The notes below the pieces were generated by a model, which worked only from the letters and a program-made list of their open reading frames with translations, had not been told where the DNA came from and searched no databases. A program made the position numbers and the translations under genes. 64,000 bases of DNA from Kitagawia praeruptora (lineage: Eukaryota > Streptophyta > Magnoliopsida > Apiales > Apiaceae): NCBI GenBank assembly GCA_037693485.1, contig CM075344.1, positions 73,031,501 to 73,095,500 on the forward strand, read 5' to 3'. Below are positions 19,930-30,742 of this stretch, piece by piece; the first letter of the stretch is position 1, and every line of letters starts with the position of its first letter.

Positions 19930-22900
19930 AATCTGGCAGTTTGGAATGTTAGAGGCCTGAATAAAGGTGCTCATCAACGTGAGCTTATGAACTTCATTTC
20001 TGGTAACTCCCTTTCTTTTATCGGTCTGATGGAAACTAGGGTCAAAGAGGGGCGCTCATTGCGTATCTCAAAGAAAATCAATAGATCTTGGAATTGGTTA
20101 TTCAACTACGAATCTCATTATAATGGTCGTGTGTGGGTGGGATGGAATCCCTCTATTTGGCGTGTGTCCCTTCACTCTAAATCAGCTCAACATATCACTT
20201 GCATTGTCACGTTTCTTGAAAAGGATCTTACCTTCTTGGCAACGTTTGTTTATGCTTCGAATGAGGCACACGAACGTGCACTGTTATGGAATGATTTGCA
20301 GTCTCTTAGCAGTAACAACTTACCATGGTGCTGTCTAGGGGATTTTAACTACATTCTTAACCTTAATGAAGTGTGTGGAGAGAGGGAAATTTGGACTCCC
20401 GATATGCAAGCTTTTAAGGACTGTCTTTCAAATGCTGGCCTTGATTCTTTACGGATAGTAGGTGACCCCTTTACTTGGACTAATAAGTGCATTCTTGATC
20501 CTATTTATAAGCGTCTGGACAGAGCTGTTGGTAATGGAGCTTGGTTAAATACTCACACTGAGACTTACGTCGTGGTGAAAAACAGGGGTATCATGGATCA
20601 CAACCCAATCCTTCTAACAATTCCTATGCATATAGATCGTTTTGGCAAGCCTTTTCAGTTCTATAATTACATGCTTGATATCCCAGATTTTCAGATTACT
20701 GTCTCAAATGTTTGGAACTCTATCACCCTTTTTGGAGACCCTATGGCTATTTTATGCAGGAAACTCAAGGCTGTAAAGAATGCCCTCGTTGATCTCAATA
20801 AAAAGCATGGCAATCTTCACTCTAATGTTCACTTAGCTAGGGTAGATCTTGCTGACACTCAAAACAAACTCCTAACAACACCTTCACCAGACCTCATATC
20901 GAAAGAATTTGACCAGATTCATAAGCTTAACAAGGCGATGCTAGAAGAGGAATCTCTACTTCTACAGAAATCCAGGGTAAAATGGCTATCTAAAGGAGAT
21001 GGAAACAACAAATTCTTCCATAATCAATGCAAATCTAACTGGAACCAAAACAAGGTCCTAGCTCTAATGGATCATTCTGGAAACTTAGTTCATGGTCAGA
21101 AACAGTGTGCTAAGGTTGTTGTGGACTATTACACGGAATTTCTTGGAGGACCTGTGTCTCAAGCTGCTGATGATATAAGGCTTGATGGAATTAATTGTCC
21201 ATCAATTTTGGAACTGCAAGCATCTAAACTGGAAGCTCCGGTCTCTTGTGAGCTCATTTATGCCACCTTGAAGAAGATGAAGAGGAATAAAGCCCCGGGG
21301 CCAGATGGTTTTACTATCGAGTTTTTCTTAGCCACTTGGAACATTGTGGGAGAATGCTTCTGTGAGGCTGTGCTTTCTTTATTTAAAACTTCAACATGCA
21401 CTCGGGTATTAATTCTACTTACATTTCTCTAATTCCCAAGGTCAGCACTCCTACTCATATGCGTGACTTTCGGCCTATCTCCCTATGCACTATTGCTTAC
21501 AAGTGCATATCCAGAATCATTGCTACTAGAATTAAATCTCTGCTGCCTGGTGTCATTAATATCTCCCAGTCGGCTTTCATCCCGGGTAGGAACATTTCTG
21601 ACAACATATTATTAGCCCAAGAACTATTCAGGGGCTTTGATAGGGGTACAGGAATTTCAAGGTGTGCCCTTAAACTTGACCTTCACAAAGCTTTTGACTC
21701 TATTAAGGTGGGACTTTATCTTAGCTGTGTTGCTGAAAATGAATTTCCCTCCTCGTTTTGTGAGATGGATCCAGTTATGCATTTGTCAAGTCAAATACTC
21801 TGTAAAGCTTAATGGTACAGTTCATGGCTACTTTAACGGGAGAAAAGGGATACGACAAGGTGACCCTATGTCCCCTTACATCTTTGTTCTATGTATGAAC
21901 GTTTTATCTCAAATGTTAGAGCCGAAACCTACAGGGTTTAAGCATCACTGGAGGTGTAATGAGCTAGATCTCACTCACCTATTCTTCGCAGATGATGTAC
22001 TATTCTTTAGCAATGGGGATCAGACCTCCATTACCCACATCATGGACTTGGTGCAAGCTTTCTCTGAACTCAGTGGTCTTGTTCCTAGCATTCATAAGAG
22101 TACTAGCTTCTTTTGTAATTGTTCTCATGCCCTAATGGAATGGTTTGATGCATCATATGGAATTCCTCAAGGAAACCTTCCAGTGCGATTTCTAGGAGTA
22201 CCTCTCATATCATCTCAGCTTTGTATCAATGATTGCATGCCCCTAGTGCAGAAACTCACAAACAGAATCACTACATGGACATTTTTGCTTCTCTCCTTCG
22301 CGGGTAGAGTTCAACTGGTTAGAACAGTGCTCTTTGCCATACAAGCCTTCTGGTCCAACCATTTCCTTCTTCCTAATGCAATTCACGACATTATTCAATC
22401 CATGCTTACCAAATTCACTTGGAAGGGAAACATTAACAATAAAGGGGGAGCCAAGATCAGTTGGAAGACTATTTGTTTACCAAAGTCGGAAGGCGGATTT
22501 GGGCTAAAGGATTCTTCTGAATGGAACAAAGCTCAACTCATTTCTCACTTGCTTAAAATCATTAAAAAGGCTCCTACTTTATGGGTAACCTGGGTGAACA
22601 AAACAGTACTCAAGCATAAACATTTCTGGACTATGCAAATTCCTTCGGACTGTTCATGGATTTGGAAGAAAATTCTAAGGCTGCGTCAACTTGCCCTCCG
22701 TTTTATCTCTTATTCGATAGGTAACGGATCCAATATTTCTCTCTGGTTTGATCCTTGGTGGAATGGTGCTTGCCTTGCTCATTCTTTGACAACCCCTATC
22801 ATTTCTCAATGTGGTATGAACAAAGATGCTAAGGTGCACGATATCATTTCTTCGGGTACTTGGTGTTTACCTCGACGAAACCAGAGACACCATCACACGG

Positions 22901-23541
22901 ATCACACCTTGTCTCAGTGGATCCTTACCTTTGACTACCCTGGTTTTAATCTTGATAAACATGACGCCATATTATGGGATGGTCTGGACACTTGCAAGGT
23001 CAAAACATGGCATGTGTGGGAGTCCATTAGAACTCGTGATCAACAGGTGATGTGGTTTCAAACGGTTTGGCATCATCTCAAAGTAGACAGGTATGCTCAC
23101 CATCAATGGATACTAAGTCATGGTCGTCTTAATACATTGGCTCGTCTTGCTAGGTTTGGTATCCAGTTGGATGAGCACTGCTTACTGTGTGTGGGGGGCA
23201 AGGAAACTGACAACCATCTGTTCCTACATTGCTCCTTCAGTCGACATATCCTCTCGTCTTTCCTTCTGTTGTTTAACGTGGGAATTAATGGTCACACCTG
23301 GATTGATTTCCAACAGCATATATTTTCTATTTCGGACGGTGTAAAAAGGAAGGTGCTCTTACTTCTGATTCAGGTTTTCACCTACTGCATTTGGCGTGAA
23401 AGAAATTCTCGAATGCATAACAAAGGTATCATGCAACCGAAGACTGTTCTTGCGAGTATACTTGATGACACACGAGCCAAGCTTGCGAGCTCATCTTGGT
23501 TTTCCAAAATAGTTGAGATTAGGAACGATCTAATCTTTTAA
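19927..23541 (+). pseudogene. LINE ORF2: endonuclease, reverse transcriptase, zinc-binding C-terminus (two frameshifts)
   Basis: Three overlapping frames make one ORF2. 19927-21432: apurinic-type endonuclease (VWNVRGLN, ETRV, CLGDFNYI, PFTWTN, MDHNPI) followed by the RT entry motif NKAPGPDGFTIEFF. 21396-21812: RT fingers (STYISLIPKV, DFRPISLC, QSAFIPGRNI, LKLDLHKAFD). 21637-23541: RT palm (GIRQGDPMSPYIF, FFADDVLFF), thumb, and a zf-RVT region with a Cys/His pattern in ARFGIQLDEHCLLC and HLFLHC near the end. Frameshifts lie near 21400 and 21705. In an active element this protein nicks the target and primes reverse transcription there. Confidence 0.9.
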
Positions 23542-23675
23542 ATTAGTCTATTTCTTGTGGTTCTTCTCAATTTGTTTGTTTAGAGATAGTTCAATCTATG
23601 TCATATCATAGATCATAGGTTAATCCCGCTGTATTCTTTCCTCTTTTCTAATATATATTAATTTACCAAAAAAAA
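23542..23675 (+). other. LINE 3' UTR and A-tail
   Basis: Short AT-rich UTR ending in a run of A at 23668-23678, which overlaps the TSD's first A residues. Confidence 0.85.
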
Positions 23676-24799
23676 AAAGGTTGCTACAATCTGTGAATAC
23701 AAATGATAGTATTCTCAGCTTCGTTTTTCTCAGAGAGATATTGCTTACAATGAATATCAAAAACTTGACTCTCCAAAAGTTGATTGCTAAGGAAGTGAGG
23801 TTGTATCCTTATAGAGCATGGATACAACCTACTTACTACAAATAAGGTAGCTAAAACAAATTACTTTCTAGTCTGTCTATCCTATTTGAGTAAGAGTCCA
23901 AACGGTTACAGATTTGACTATGCAAAGCCTGTTCAGATCCACTTCTTTAGCCCTTTGTCTCTTCTATATCTCTCCAAGCTTCTTTGTAGGCTTTCCAGAG
24001 CACGTTACAGATTGAGATCTATAAAGTGCATTGGCTTGTTGCAGGTTTCTGACTTGTACAATTTCTCCAATATTTTGTCTCCAAGAGTGTATTCGAGAAG
24101 TGACTAAGTAAGTGATTCGAGAACTAGAATTGACTTGATCGATAATTCTGAGTTCTCGAACAATGTTATATTGACATATCGAATTACTTCTCGAATAGCT
24201 CTTTTTCATCAGGATTCCTTGAGTTGTCGAATAGAACATTTGACTTATCGAATCCTCGAGATATCGAATAGCTTTCTGAGTCCTTGAGATATCGAATGGA
24301 ACTTTGACTTGTTGACTCTTTGAGAACTCGAATACTACTTTTGACTTGTTGACTTCTTGAGTTCTCGAACAGAGTAATAGACATATCGAATCTCTGAGAT
24401 ATCGAATGAGATATCGAACAGTGTATTCAGAGATATCGAATAGTGTCTTGAGATATCGAATTCCTGACTTCTCGAATGCTGGACTTCTCGAATAGACAAA
24501 ACTACTTCTCGAATTGGTACTAGGCAAATTCTTCATTTTCTTCAAATCCCAACTGTGATTATTTGACAGTCTTTTTCTTCTTGCTTGAGGCATGAACCTT
24601 AGAACTTCTTTCAAGCATTATTCTTGACTATATAAGTACAGTTACACAACTAGAATTTGGTGTCTATTACAAGTACAGAACAAGTAGAGACTCTACAACT
24701 AGAGGTTCCCTCAGTTAAGAGGTCATGTAAGTAATGCAAAGCATTACAAACAATTAGGCTTGTTATTAGATGTAAACAGGCATGTCTCTGTGACTAACA
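23676..24799 (-). repeat. Copia A 5' LTR, upper part (U3 side)
   Basis: Continues the LTR interrupted by the LINE; the right TSD copy is 23676-23690. It contains a possible TATA box in minus sense (TATAAGG near 23806) and, above it, the TTCTCGAA/GATATCGAA array at 24090-24515. The terminus CTAACA at 24799 is inferred from the TG...CA rule. Confidence 0.75.
24090..24515. repeat. TTCNNGAA-type motif array in U3 of copia A LTR
   Basis: Eight copies of TTCTCGAA or TTCGAGAA (near 24093, 24116, 24152, 24188, 24361, 24470, 24485, 24508) plus about nine of GATATCGAA or CATATCGAA. TTCNNGAA is the dimer unit of heat-shock elements. Confidence 0.8.
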
Positions 24800-25034
24800 G
24801 CTTTCAACCAATCTCAAACCCTAATTTTAAACCATCTCTTAAAATTAGTACTCACCATCTCACAAATTCTAATTATGTACAAACCCAGCTTGAATTTGGT
24901 TTAACTCGTTCTAAAATAACCTTCAAATGTTCGAGTAATGTGAATTAAGTAAGTAAATTTCAAATATAGTTTTTGATTTTTAATTTTTTCACAAGTTTGG
25001 AGCTTTATGGAGCATGGAACCGGCTTTGAATTAA
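24800..25034. other. Unassigned sequence between copia A and the DIM1 fragment
   Basis: AT-rich sequence with nothing coding that I recognise; probably interior of the gene-capturing CACTA element inferred below. Confidence 0.4.
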
Positions 25035-25601
25035 TATTTGCTTCCACACTTGCACTCAGGATGGGCTGTAGACCAGGAAGAAGAGCGCCTCGTTGTTATT
25101 CGCTTTGGTCACGATTGGGATGAAACTTGTATGCAGGTACTTATTTCTAAACCCTAATTGTACTTACAATTTTATTAGTATGTATCTTTTCTTGTTTTTT
25201 TTATGATTTGATAATTGATTGCTAGTAACGTTGATTATGATGTGCAATTGACATGAAACAACCCTAATTACACGAATTAAATTATTTTTAAGAGATGTAC
25301 ATGTGTAGCCTAGCGGATATTCCTCTTTTCGATCGAGCCACCGGGATGTGTCTGTTCTGTTTTAAAACAATATTATCTGAATATACTCGTTATAACTGTT
25401 TCGATATGGTTTAATTGTGGATATTTATGTTTTTATTGAGTTCAAGTAAAGGCGTAAGTAGACTTGTTTTTGTATATGATGTTGGTTTAATGTTTGTTGT
25501 AGATGGATGAAGTGCTAGCTTCGGTTGCAGAGACGATAAAGAACTTTGTTGTCATTTATCTTGTGGATATTACTGAGGTGCCCGACTTCAACACTATGTA
25601 G
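25035..25601 (+). pseudogene. DIM1/YLS8 (U5 snRNP thioredoxin-like protein) gene fragment
   Basis: Exon 1 (25035-25136) translates as YLLPHLHSGWAVDQ then EEERLVVIRFGHDWDETCMQ. An intron with GT...AG borders (25137-25502) follows, then exon 2 (25503-25601) with MDEVLASVAETIKNF and YLVDITEVPDFNTM before TAG. This is the N-terminal 60 percent or less of the highly conserved spliceosomal DIM1/Dib1/TXNL4A family (about 142 aa in full). Breaks: the start ATG is absent (AAT TAA at its place), four residues after VDQ are deleted in frame, and the C-terminal half is missing. The retained intron shows it is a genomic copy, not a retrocopy. It reads in the same direction as its neighbouring fragments, consistent with capture by a transposon. 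Confidence 0.9.
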
Positions 25602-25868
25602 CACATGTGCTAGAAGCATTTTACCTTATATATAACAAGCACATGTGTTACCTTTATACCTTGAGTAGAGCGACTTTTTCCTTAAAGAAGATCGGGGTAA
25701 TTAGAAAAACCTAGTAAGCAAACGATTCTCCCATGAAGCTTCAAACAGCTAATAATAAGCAGGATAGTGATTCAAGAACTCGTAATAACCATGCTTCCTG
25801 CTATTTCTGCTTCTACAGAACTTAAATCCTAATTCTTCAGCATGACACATTTAATTGGTTCTCTGCAG
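25602..25868. other. Sequence between two captured gene fragments
   Basis: No coding match recognised. It ends with a splice-acceptor-like CTCTGCAG just before the PLGG1 fragment and so is at least partly intron of that gene. Confidence 0.4.
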
Positions 25869-26293
25869 TTGGAGGTTCGCTAGCTTCACTCGCAGTTGCA
25901 GGTTACACAGCTATATCTGTTAGAAAGATGGTTAAAACAGAAATGATACCTGCCAAGCCCATGTCAAAGCCTTCTCCATTTTCTCCGTTAGAATTGTGGG
26001 CTTAGAGTGGGATCTTCGTTGCATCATTTGCAGGGGCATATTTTTACCCAACACTACTTGGAACACCTGCTAGAACATGCTTACCATTTCTTCTTGCATC
26101 TTCAGTGTTAGGCTATATATTTGGTTCTGGGTAAATTTCTTAAACCTTCTCTAACATCTATTGCTGCTTATATCTCATAGAAGATCCTTTTTTTCAGGTC
26201 ATCTTTTGACATTTACAATCTGTGTACTTTGATTCTTATGTTGTTATATTGATATTACTTCAGGCTGCCATCTGGTGCGAAGAAGGTTTTCCA
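25869..26293 (+). pseudogene. PLGG1 (plastid glycolate/glycerate translocator) gene fragment
   Basis: Exon 1 (25869-26130) encodes a stretch very like the middle of plant PLGG1/LrgB-type carriers: LASLAVAGYTAISVRKMVKT, PMSKPSPFSPLELW, then TAG (26003-26005) where Trp is expected, then SGIFVASFAGAYFYPTLLG and LGYIFGSG. A GT...AG intron (26131-26263) joins it to exon 2 (26264-26293, LPSGAKKVFH), after which similarity stops. The functional protein exports glycolate and imports glycerate across the chloroplast inner envelope during photorespiration. This piece lacks both ends and has a nonsense codon, so it is a non-functional captured fragment. Identity is from memory of the family. Confidence 0.87.
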
Positions 26294-26554
26294 TCTCTCT
26301 TATGTTCTTGTAATAGGCTGTTTTATGCCTCTTATATTGTTAAAAAAGAAACTGAATAAAAATGAAACCTCAAAAAAGTAAACTTGTAGAAGTTTCAACT
26401 GAATTAAATACCTATTTTTCTGGGGCATTTGTGCAAGTAGAAATTTTTGTTATCTAGTGTGTTTCTGTGACTTGCAGGCTGGATACAAGATACCCAATCT
26501 GCAACATGTTTAAATTGTTCATATGTGTCGTTTGTCAAGTGGAGATGAAACCTG
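26294..26554. other. Sequence between the PLGG1 fragment and the gypsy element
   Basis: AT-rich. An exon-like piece after TTGCAG near 26478 (LDTRYPICNMFKLFICVVCQ) is not recognised. Its continuation beyond the gypsy element is at 52397. Confidence 0.35.
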
Positions 26555-26559
26555 GAGAG
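26555..26559. repeat. Target site duplication of the gypsy element, left copy (GAGAG)
   Basis: Directly precedes TGTAAGAACC. Repeated at 52392-52396 after the other LTR. Confidence 0.95.
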
Positions 26560-28273
26560 TGTAAGAACCCTGATTTTTGTAATATTTTTAAGAATATAAT
26601 ATCATATGACATTGGGAATTTGGGACCTTTTGAGTCACCCATGTTGTTTAATGGAATTGATTATCTGAGAAATTTATGTTGTTACATTCACTGTGTAAGA
26701 AAAAGGGAAGATTGTTAAGGCAAGAGGCCTACTGCTATTAAGATTTATAAAAACTTGGGATTTGAGAATTATTAAAGTATTAAAATATTTTAAGAGACTA
26801 TGACAAGGAGTTATGGATATTTAAGGAATTTACACAATTAAGTACTTAAGGAATTACCAAGGAAATCTCTACGCGACAAAATATTATTACAAGGAGTTTA
26901 ATTAAGATACGATATGAAATAAAGATTAAGTGACAAGCATTGGTGGAGAAATAATAATACAAGGAAGGATATTACATGCAAGTATCATGTAACTAGAAAG
27001 TTATGCAAGTAAACTAGAAAGCAAAAAAGGCAACTAGAGGAATAGTAACTAGTTAGTACACTACATTACTTTAGGGGACACTAGGGCATGGGGTGAACCT
27101 AAGCTACTAGACTAGGGTGGAACACATGTGAGGATATACATATCAATACACCAACAATAATTCATCACATTTCAAACAACAACAAAACAAAACTCTCTCC
27201 CCCCCCCCATTAGAAGCTCTCGGCCTAAACCTTCCAAGAAGGAAGAAGAGAAACTTTCTCCAACTTCTACTTACTCATAAATCCTATAATAAATCATAGA
27301 GCTTCCTTGTATCATAGTGAAGGTATGTTATCAATTTCATAGCTTTCTAACCATCCAATCTTGAGAAATTAATTGTTGAAAGTTTGAGTGAATAGTAACC
27401 AAGGTTGGTTATCTTTTAGATCTTGAAGTTTAAGGCTTGTAGAGGCTCATCCAAGGTGTTCTTAAGGATTATAAGGCTTACCCAAGGCTCCTAGATACTC
27501 AAGAAGGTATAAAACCCTAACCCCTCTTAGTCATGGATTGATTATAGTTTATATTGTTAGATCTAAACATTTTAGTGCATATCTTGGTTATATGAGTTAT
27601 GGATGATGAAAATCTTGAGGTTATATGTTGTTGATGTGATTTTAAGGCTTTTACTTAGAGTTTATAACCCCATGTATGCTAGAGAGTCATGTCTTGGTGG
27701 TTTTGATGATAGATGTGATGTACAAAGTGAGTTCTTGAATGTTTGAGAAAGAATGTGTGCTGTGTAAAAATTCTGGGAGCATGTACTGACTTGCAGGATG
27801 GTTTTGAACCTCTATATGTTGTCTCCCGAGAGCCTAATTTATATGGATGGAAAGATAATTGAATGTAGTTTCTAGAAATATAAGGCTCACACCCAGGAGA
27901 TGTGTAGATTTTGAGTTATGGCCGGATTAGTGCAGTGTGGTTCTGGAATTCGGACTGCACTGTGTTGTCCACTTGTGAACTGAGTTAGGACCCCTTAAAA
28001 TTATGAAAATGTTATGGAAATTTGAGGATATACAGATTAAACAAGTGGAAAGGCTGTCCAAAAAGAATTGGATTAAAATATGTATTTTTCAATTTTATAA
28101 AAATGTTGGAGCGAGGTGTGCGCAAGTGAAAAACCACTTAGGGGATTAGTTTAAAGTAGTTTTAAGAATGCTCACTTGAGTTTCGAGTTTGAGGAATAGA
28201 TTTGAGTCGAATGGGTAACGGAAGTGATAATGTGACGACATGGTCATATGAGAGGGTTAGTGGTCACAAGTGG
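26560..28273 (+). repeat. Gypsy 5' LTR, left part
   Basis: Identical, apart from a C-run of ten versus nine, to 48676 onwards up to the copia C insertion point. Non-coding. Confidence 0.95.
28269..28273. repeat. Target site duplication of copia C, left copy (AGTGG)
   Basis: Repeated at 41051-41055. The uninterrupted target is visible in the other gypsy LTR at about 50385-50400, where AGTGG occurs once. Confidence 0.97.
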
Positions 28274-28287
28274 TGTTAGGTCCAATA

Positions 28288-28318
28288 AGATTGTAGAAGG
28301 GGGGGTTGAATACAATCT
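28288..28318 (-). repeat. C-run hairpin near 3' end of copia C LTR
   Basis: Perfect 8-bp stem AGATTGTA / TACAATCT around a loop with seven G on the plus strand, 14 nt from the LTR terminus. Relative to copia B, the seventh pair changes from A-T to G-C, which keeps pairing. Confidence 0.87.
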
Positions 28319-28794
28319 ATACCCTTTTATCAAAATTTGTCCTTAAAATTTAAATTTACTTTAGACAAATTTTGTGCGGAATTAAATGAAACAAAGTTCA
28401 AGTTAAATATAACAATATATTAAACTTGAGGGTTGTTACAAAATCAGTACAGAGTAATATCAAGTTAATAAAAACAAATTAGAAAATTCGACATGAATTT
28501 TTCTTAATTTGTTAATAAAAATCGAGATATAGATTAGGAGTAAAAACTCGCTAATAGTACAAGAGTCACAAGTAATCAAGCTTGAACGGATTAAATATTA
28601 CAAATACAAAGCTTTTGATTTTCTGGGAATTTATTGCTCTTGAATGATATCTTTTAAGATGAGAGAGAGTTGCTGTGTGTTCTTGATAATCTTGAACTGA
28701 TATTTTGTTGTATTTATAGCCCCTGTGTCTTTGTCTTGGTTGATTTATTTTTGTTGAACAAATCTTGGACGTCCCTGCTAATTTTGATTTCATT

Positions 28795-29015
28795 TTGTAC
28801 ATCAAAGACAATCTCCAAGACAATCTGTTCTTCCAAGACAATCGCCAAGACAATCTGTTCTTCCAAGACAATTAGATTTGTACTGCCAAGACAATCGAAT
28901 TTGAACTGCCAAGACAATCGCCAAGACAATCAAGCTTTCCAAGACAATTGATTTTGAACTACCAAGACAATCGCCAAGACAATCCAATCTTCCAAGACAA
29001 TCGCCAATACAATTG
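28795..29015. repeat. CCAAGACAATC array in U3 of copia C 3' LTR
   Basis: Thirteen copies, all in one orientation, of CCAAGACAAT with G, T or A before it and C or T after it; spacing 11-26 bp. The other LTR has the same array at about 39760-39980. Confidence 0.9.
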
Positions 29016-30086
29016 ATGAATTGTATTGTTGAATTAAAAACTCAGGCCTCGACTGAATTGTGTTGAATTGAACAATGATAAAACATGCTGTCAAGCTGAA
29101 TCACATTTGCAGGAAGAGGAGTGTGCTGCACGCGGGCCTTTTGTGCGACTTGTCACAGGCGCGTGTCTTGTACGCGCGCGGTAGAAGAGTGACAGTGTGG
29201 CCGACAACATCCTGCACACCACTTGCAACTTGTTTTCTTTTGTTAATTCTGTCGACTACAACTTGTTTTCTTAATTTTGTGTTCACACACAAAATTACAA
29301 CTTAGTACCTCACCTTTAACAGATCTTGCACTTCAATTGGGCCTTAAGCCCAATGGCTTTTCAACCAGCCCAGTTCAGTTCTTTTGGATTCAGCCCATGC
29401 AAATTCATAACCCAAATACTCTTTTGTTTTAATTTAATTAATTACTTAATCAATTAATCATTTAAACAAATAATGATTAATTCATTAATTACTTAATTAA
29501 ATCAACTTAGATTAATACATTAATTCAACGTTAATTAACATGATAATTAATTTAATAAAGAAATTAATTCAGAATGAATTAATTTATTAATTAAATAAAT
29601 TACATAAATATGTTAATTAAATAAGAATTAATATAAATCTATTGATAACGCAAATTCTTTTTCTCGAACCACTGAAAGTAATAAAGAAGTACCATCGAAT
29701 TTCTGCTGACGCTCGATGCACGGTCTGGTTCATGAACGACTAACTTCAACGGCTTTTCTTTATTTTTGACTTTAAAATCTGGTTCCTTTTCTATTCTTCT
29801 CTCTCTCTTTTTAATTCTTCTGTACTGACTCTGTCACCTTGAAATCTCTATCACTTTAAATGAATCCACTTCTTTAACGAATACTTTACTGAGGCTTGAT
29901 CAGATGACTGAGCTTCTTTCAATGTAGTAATTCCTCAAGACTGTAGATTGACCTTGATCTTTTTCTTCTGACAGATAATACAATCTGAGATTCCTTATGA
30001 CAGTCTATATACTATTTACTATTACAATCTTGTTTAAGTTGAGTTGTATCCTCGAAATACAAATAGGCTACATCATATGCCTTTCA

Positions 30087-30101
30087 ATCTCCCCCTATTT
30101 G
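30087..30101 (-). promoter_or_regulatory. Copia C polypurine tract (3' PPT)
   Basis: Element-sense AAATAGGGGGAGATT directly before the LTR start TGAAAGGCATATG. Confidence 0.92.
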
Positions 30102-30594
30102 TTTGTTAGACAATAACAAGCAAATACCTAGAGGATAACTCAACTAACTCACTTAAACAAGAAAAAGATTAAGCATTTAAGAGCTTAGTAAATAGTACAT
30201 TAAAAAAATTTCTCTGGTTTAAATATAACAATTCCAGAATCCTCAGTTGATGAAATGATAGATGATTGTTCCTCTAGCACTTAACTGATCTTCAATAGAT
30301 AACTCATCTTCATTTCTGATTCTTCAAATTTCTGCCTGATAATCCTTCCCATCTTACATTTGTGATTATCAGCAGTTCTTGATTTACAATCACTTCCCTT
30401 CTCTGACACAGCTTTTCTCACTTAAGAAAAACAATTGTTCCTACTATGTAGACAATGGTGAATCAATACCATTTCTGTAACTTCTGGAAAATCTACTACT
30501 CTTCCACTTAGCCTTTATACATAGTACATTGAAAGACTAATAGAATAGTATTGTGATGTAATCTTCTCCTTATATCTCCCCTTTCTTCTCAACT

Positions 30595-30742
30595 AAATCT
30601 CCCCTTACTTTTCCGTCTAAGGCTCCCCCTTAGAAACTTGACTTGCTTCTCTTCCAAAGCACAGTCTGTAAATGCTCCCCCTTTCTAACTTAATCTCCTT
30701 TTTCTTGTACCCCCTTACTTCTCCCCCTTAGTTGAGGAATCC
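30595..30742 (-). repeat. Multiple polypurine tracts upstream of copia C 3' LTR
   Basis: Four plus-strand CTCCCCTT or CTCCCCCTT tracts (about 30599, 30622, 30673, 30731), i.e. AAGGGGGAG on the element strand. Multiple such tracts are a described Sirevirus trait. Confidence 0.6.

Larger units (their letters stand above)
17982..23675 (+). mobile_element. L1-type LINE, near full length
   Basis: 5.7-kb non-LTR element with 5' UTR (17982-18184), ORF1, ORF2, a short 3' UTR and an A-tail, flanked by a 15-bp target duplication. It is inserted in the 5' LTR of copia A. ORF1 has one stop and ORF2 two frameshifts, so it is recently inactivated or was inserted defective. Confidence 0.95.
1..24799 (-). 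mobile_element. Copia A: Sirevirus-like Ty1/copia retrotransposon, left end outside window, split by copia B and a LINE
   Basis: Reads on the minus strand: 5' LTR (17798-24799, LINE inside), primer binding site at 17784-17795, gag (17758 down to 17421, then 4475 down to about 2330), protease, integrase and the first part of reverse transcriptase, which leaves the window at base 1. RNase H and the 3' LTR lie outside. The Sirevirus assignment rests on the gag type, the reverse transcriptase motif YVDDIIFGSTN and the LTR hairpin shared with copias B and C. Pol carries stops and a frameshift, so this copy is dead. Copia B sits inside gag with a 5-bp TSD (GTACA). The LTR outer end at 24799 (CTAACA, mirrored by TGTTAG in element sense) is inferred because its partner LTR is not visible. 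Confidence 0.85.
28274..30086 (-). repeat. Copia C 3' LTR
   Basis: TG to CA, 1813 bp, virtually identical to 39238-41050. Holds the C-run hairpin (28288-28318), a TATAAATAC box in minus sense near 28718-28710, the CCAAGACAATC array upstream of it (28795-29015) and an AT-rich TTAAT block (29420-29640). Confidence 0.97.

Noticed and set aside
25035..25601. Functional DIM1 gene
   Set aside because: The start codon is lost, four residues are deleted and the C-terminal half is absent after a TAG.
28795..29015. CRISPR-like array of CCAAGACAATC
   Set aside because: Spacing is irregular, units are 11 bp, there are no unique spacers, and it lies in a retrotransposon LTR of a plant.
28566..29305. Small ORFs in the copia C LTR, repeated at 39530-40269
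   Set aside because: They are chance frames in LTR sequence, including the translated short-motif array, and have no protein-like composition.
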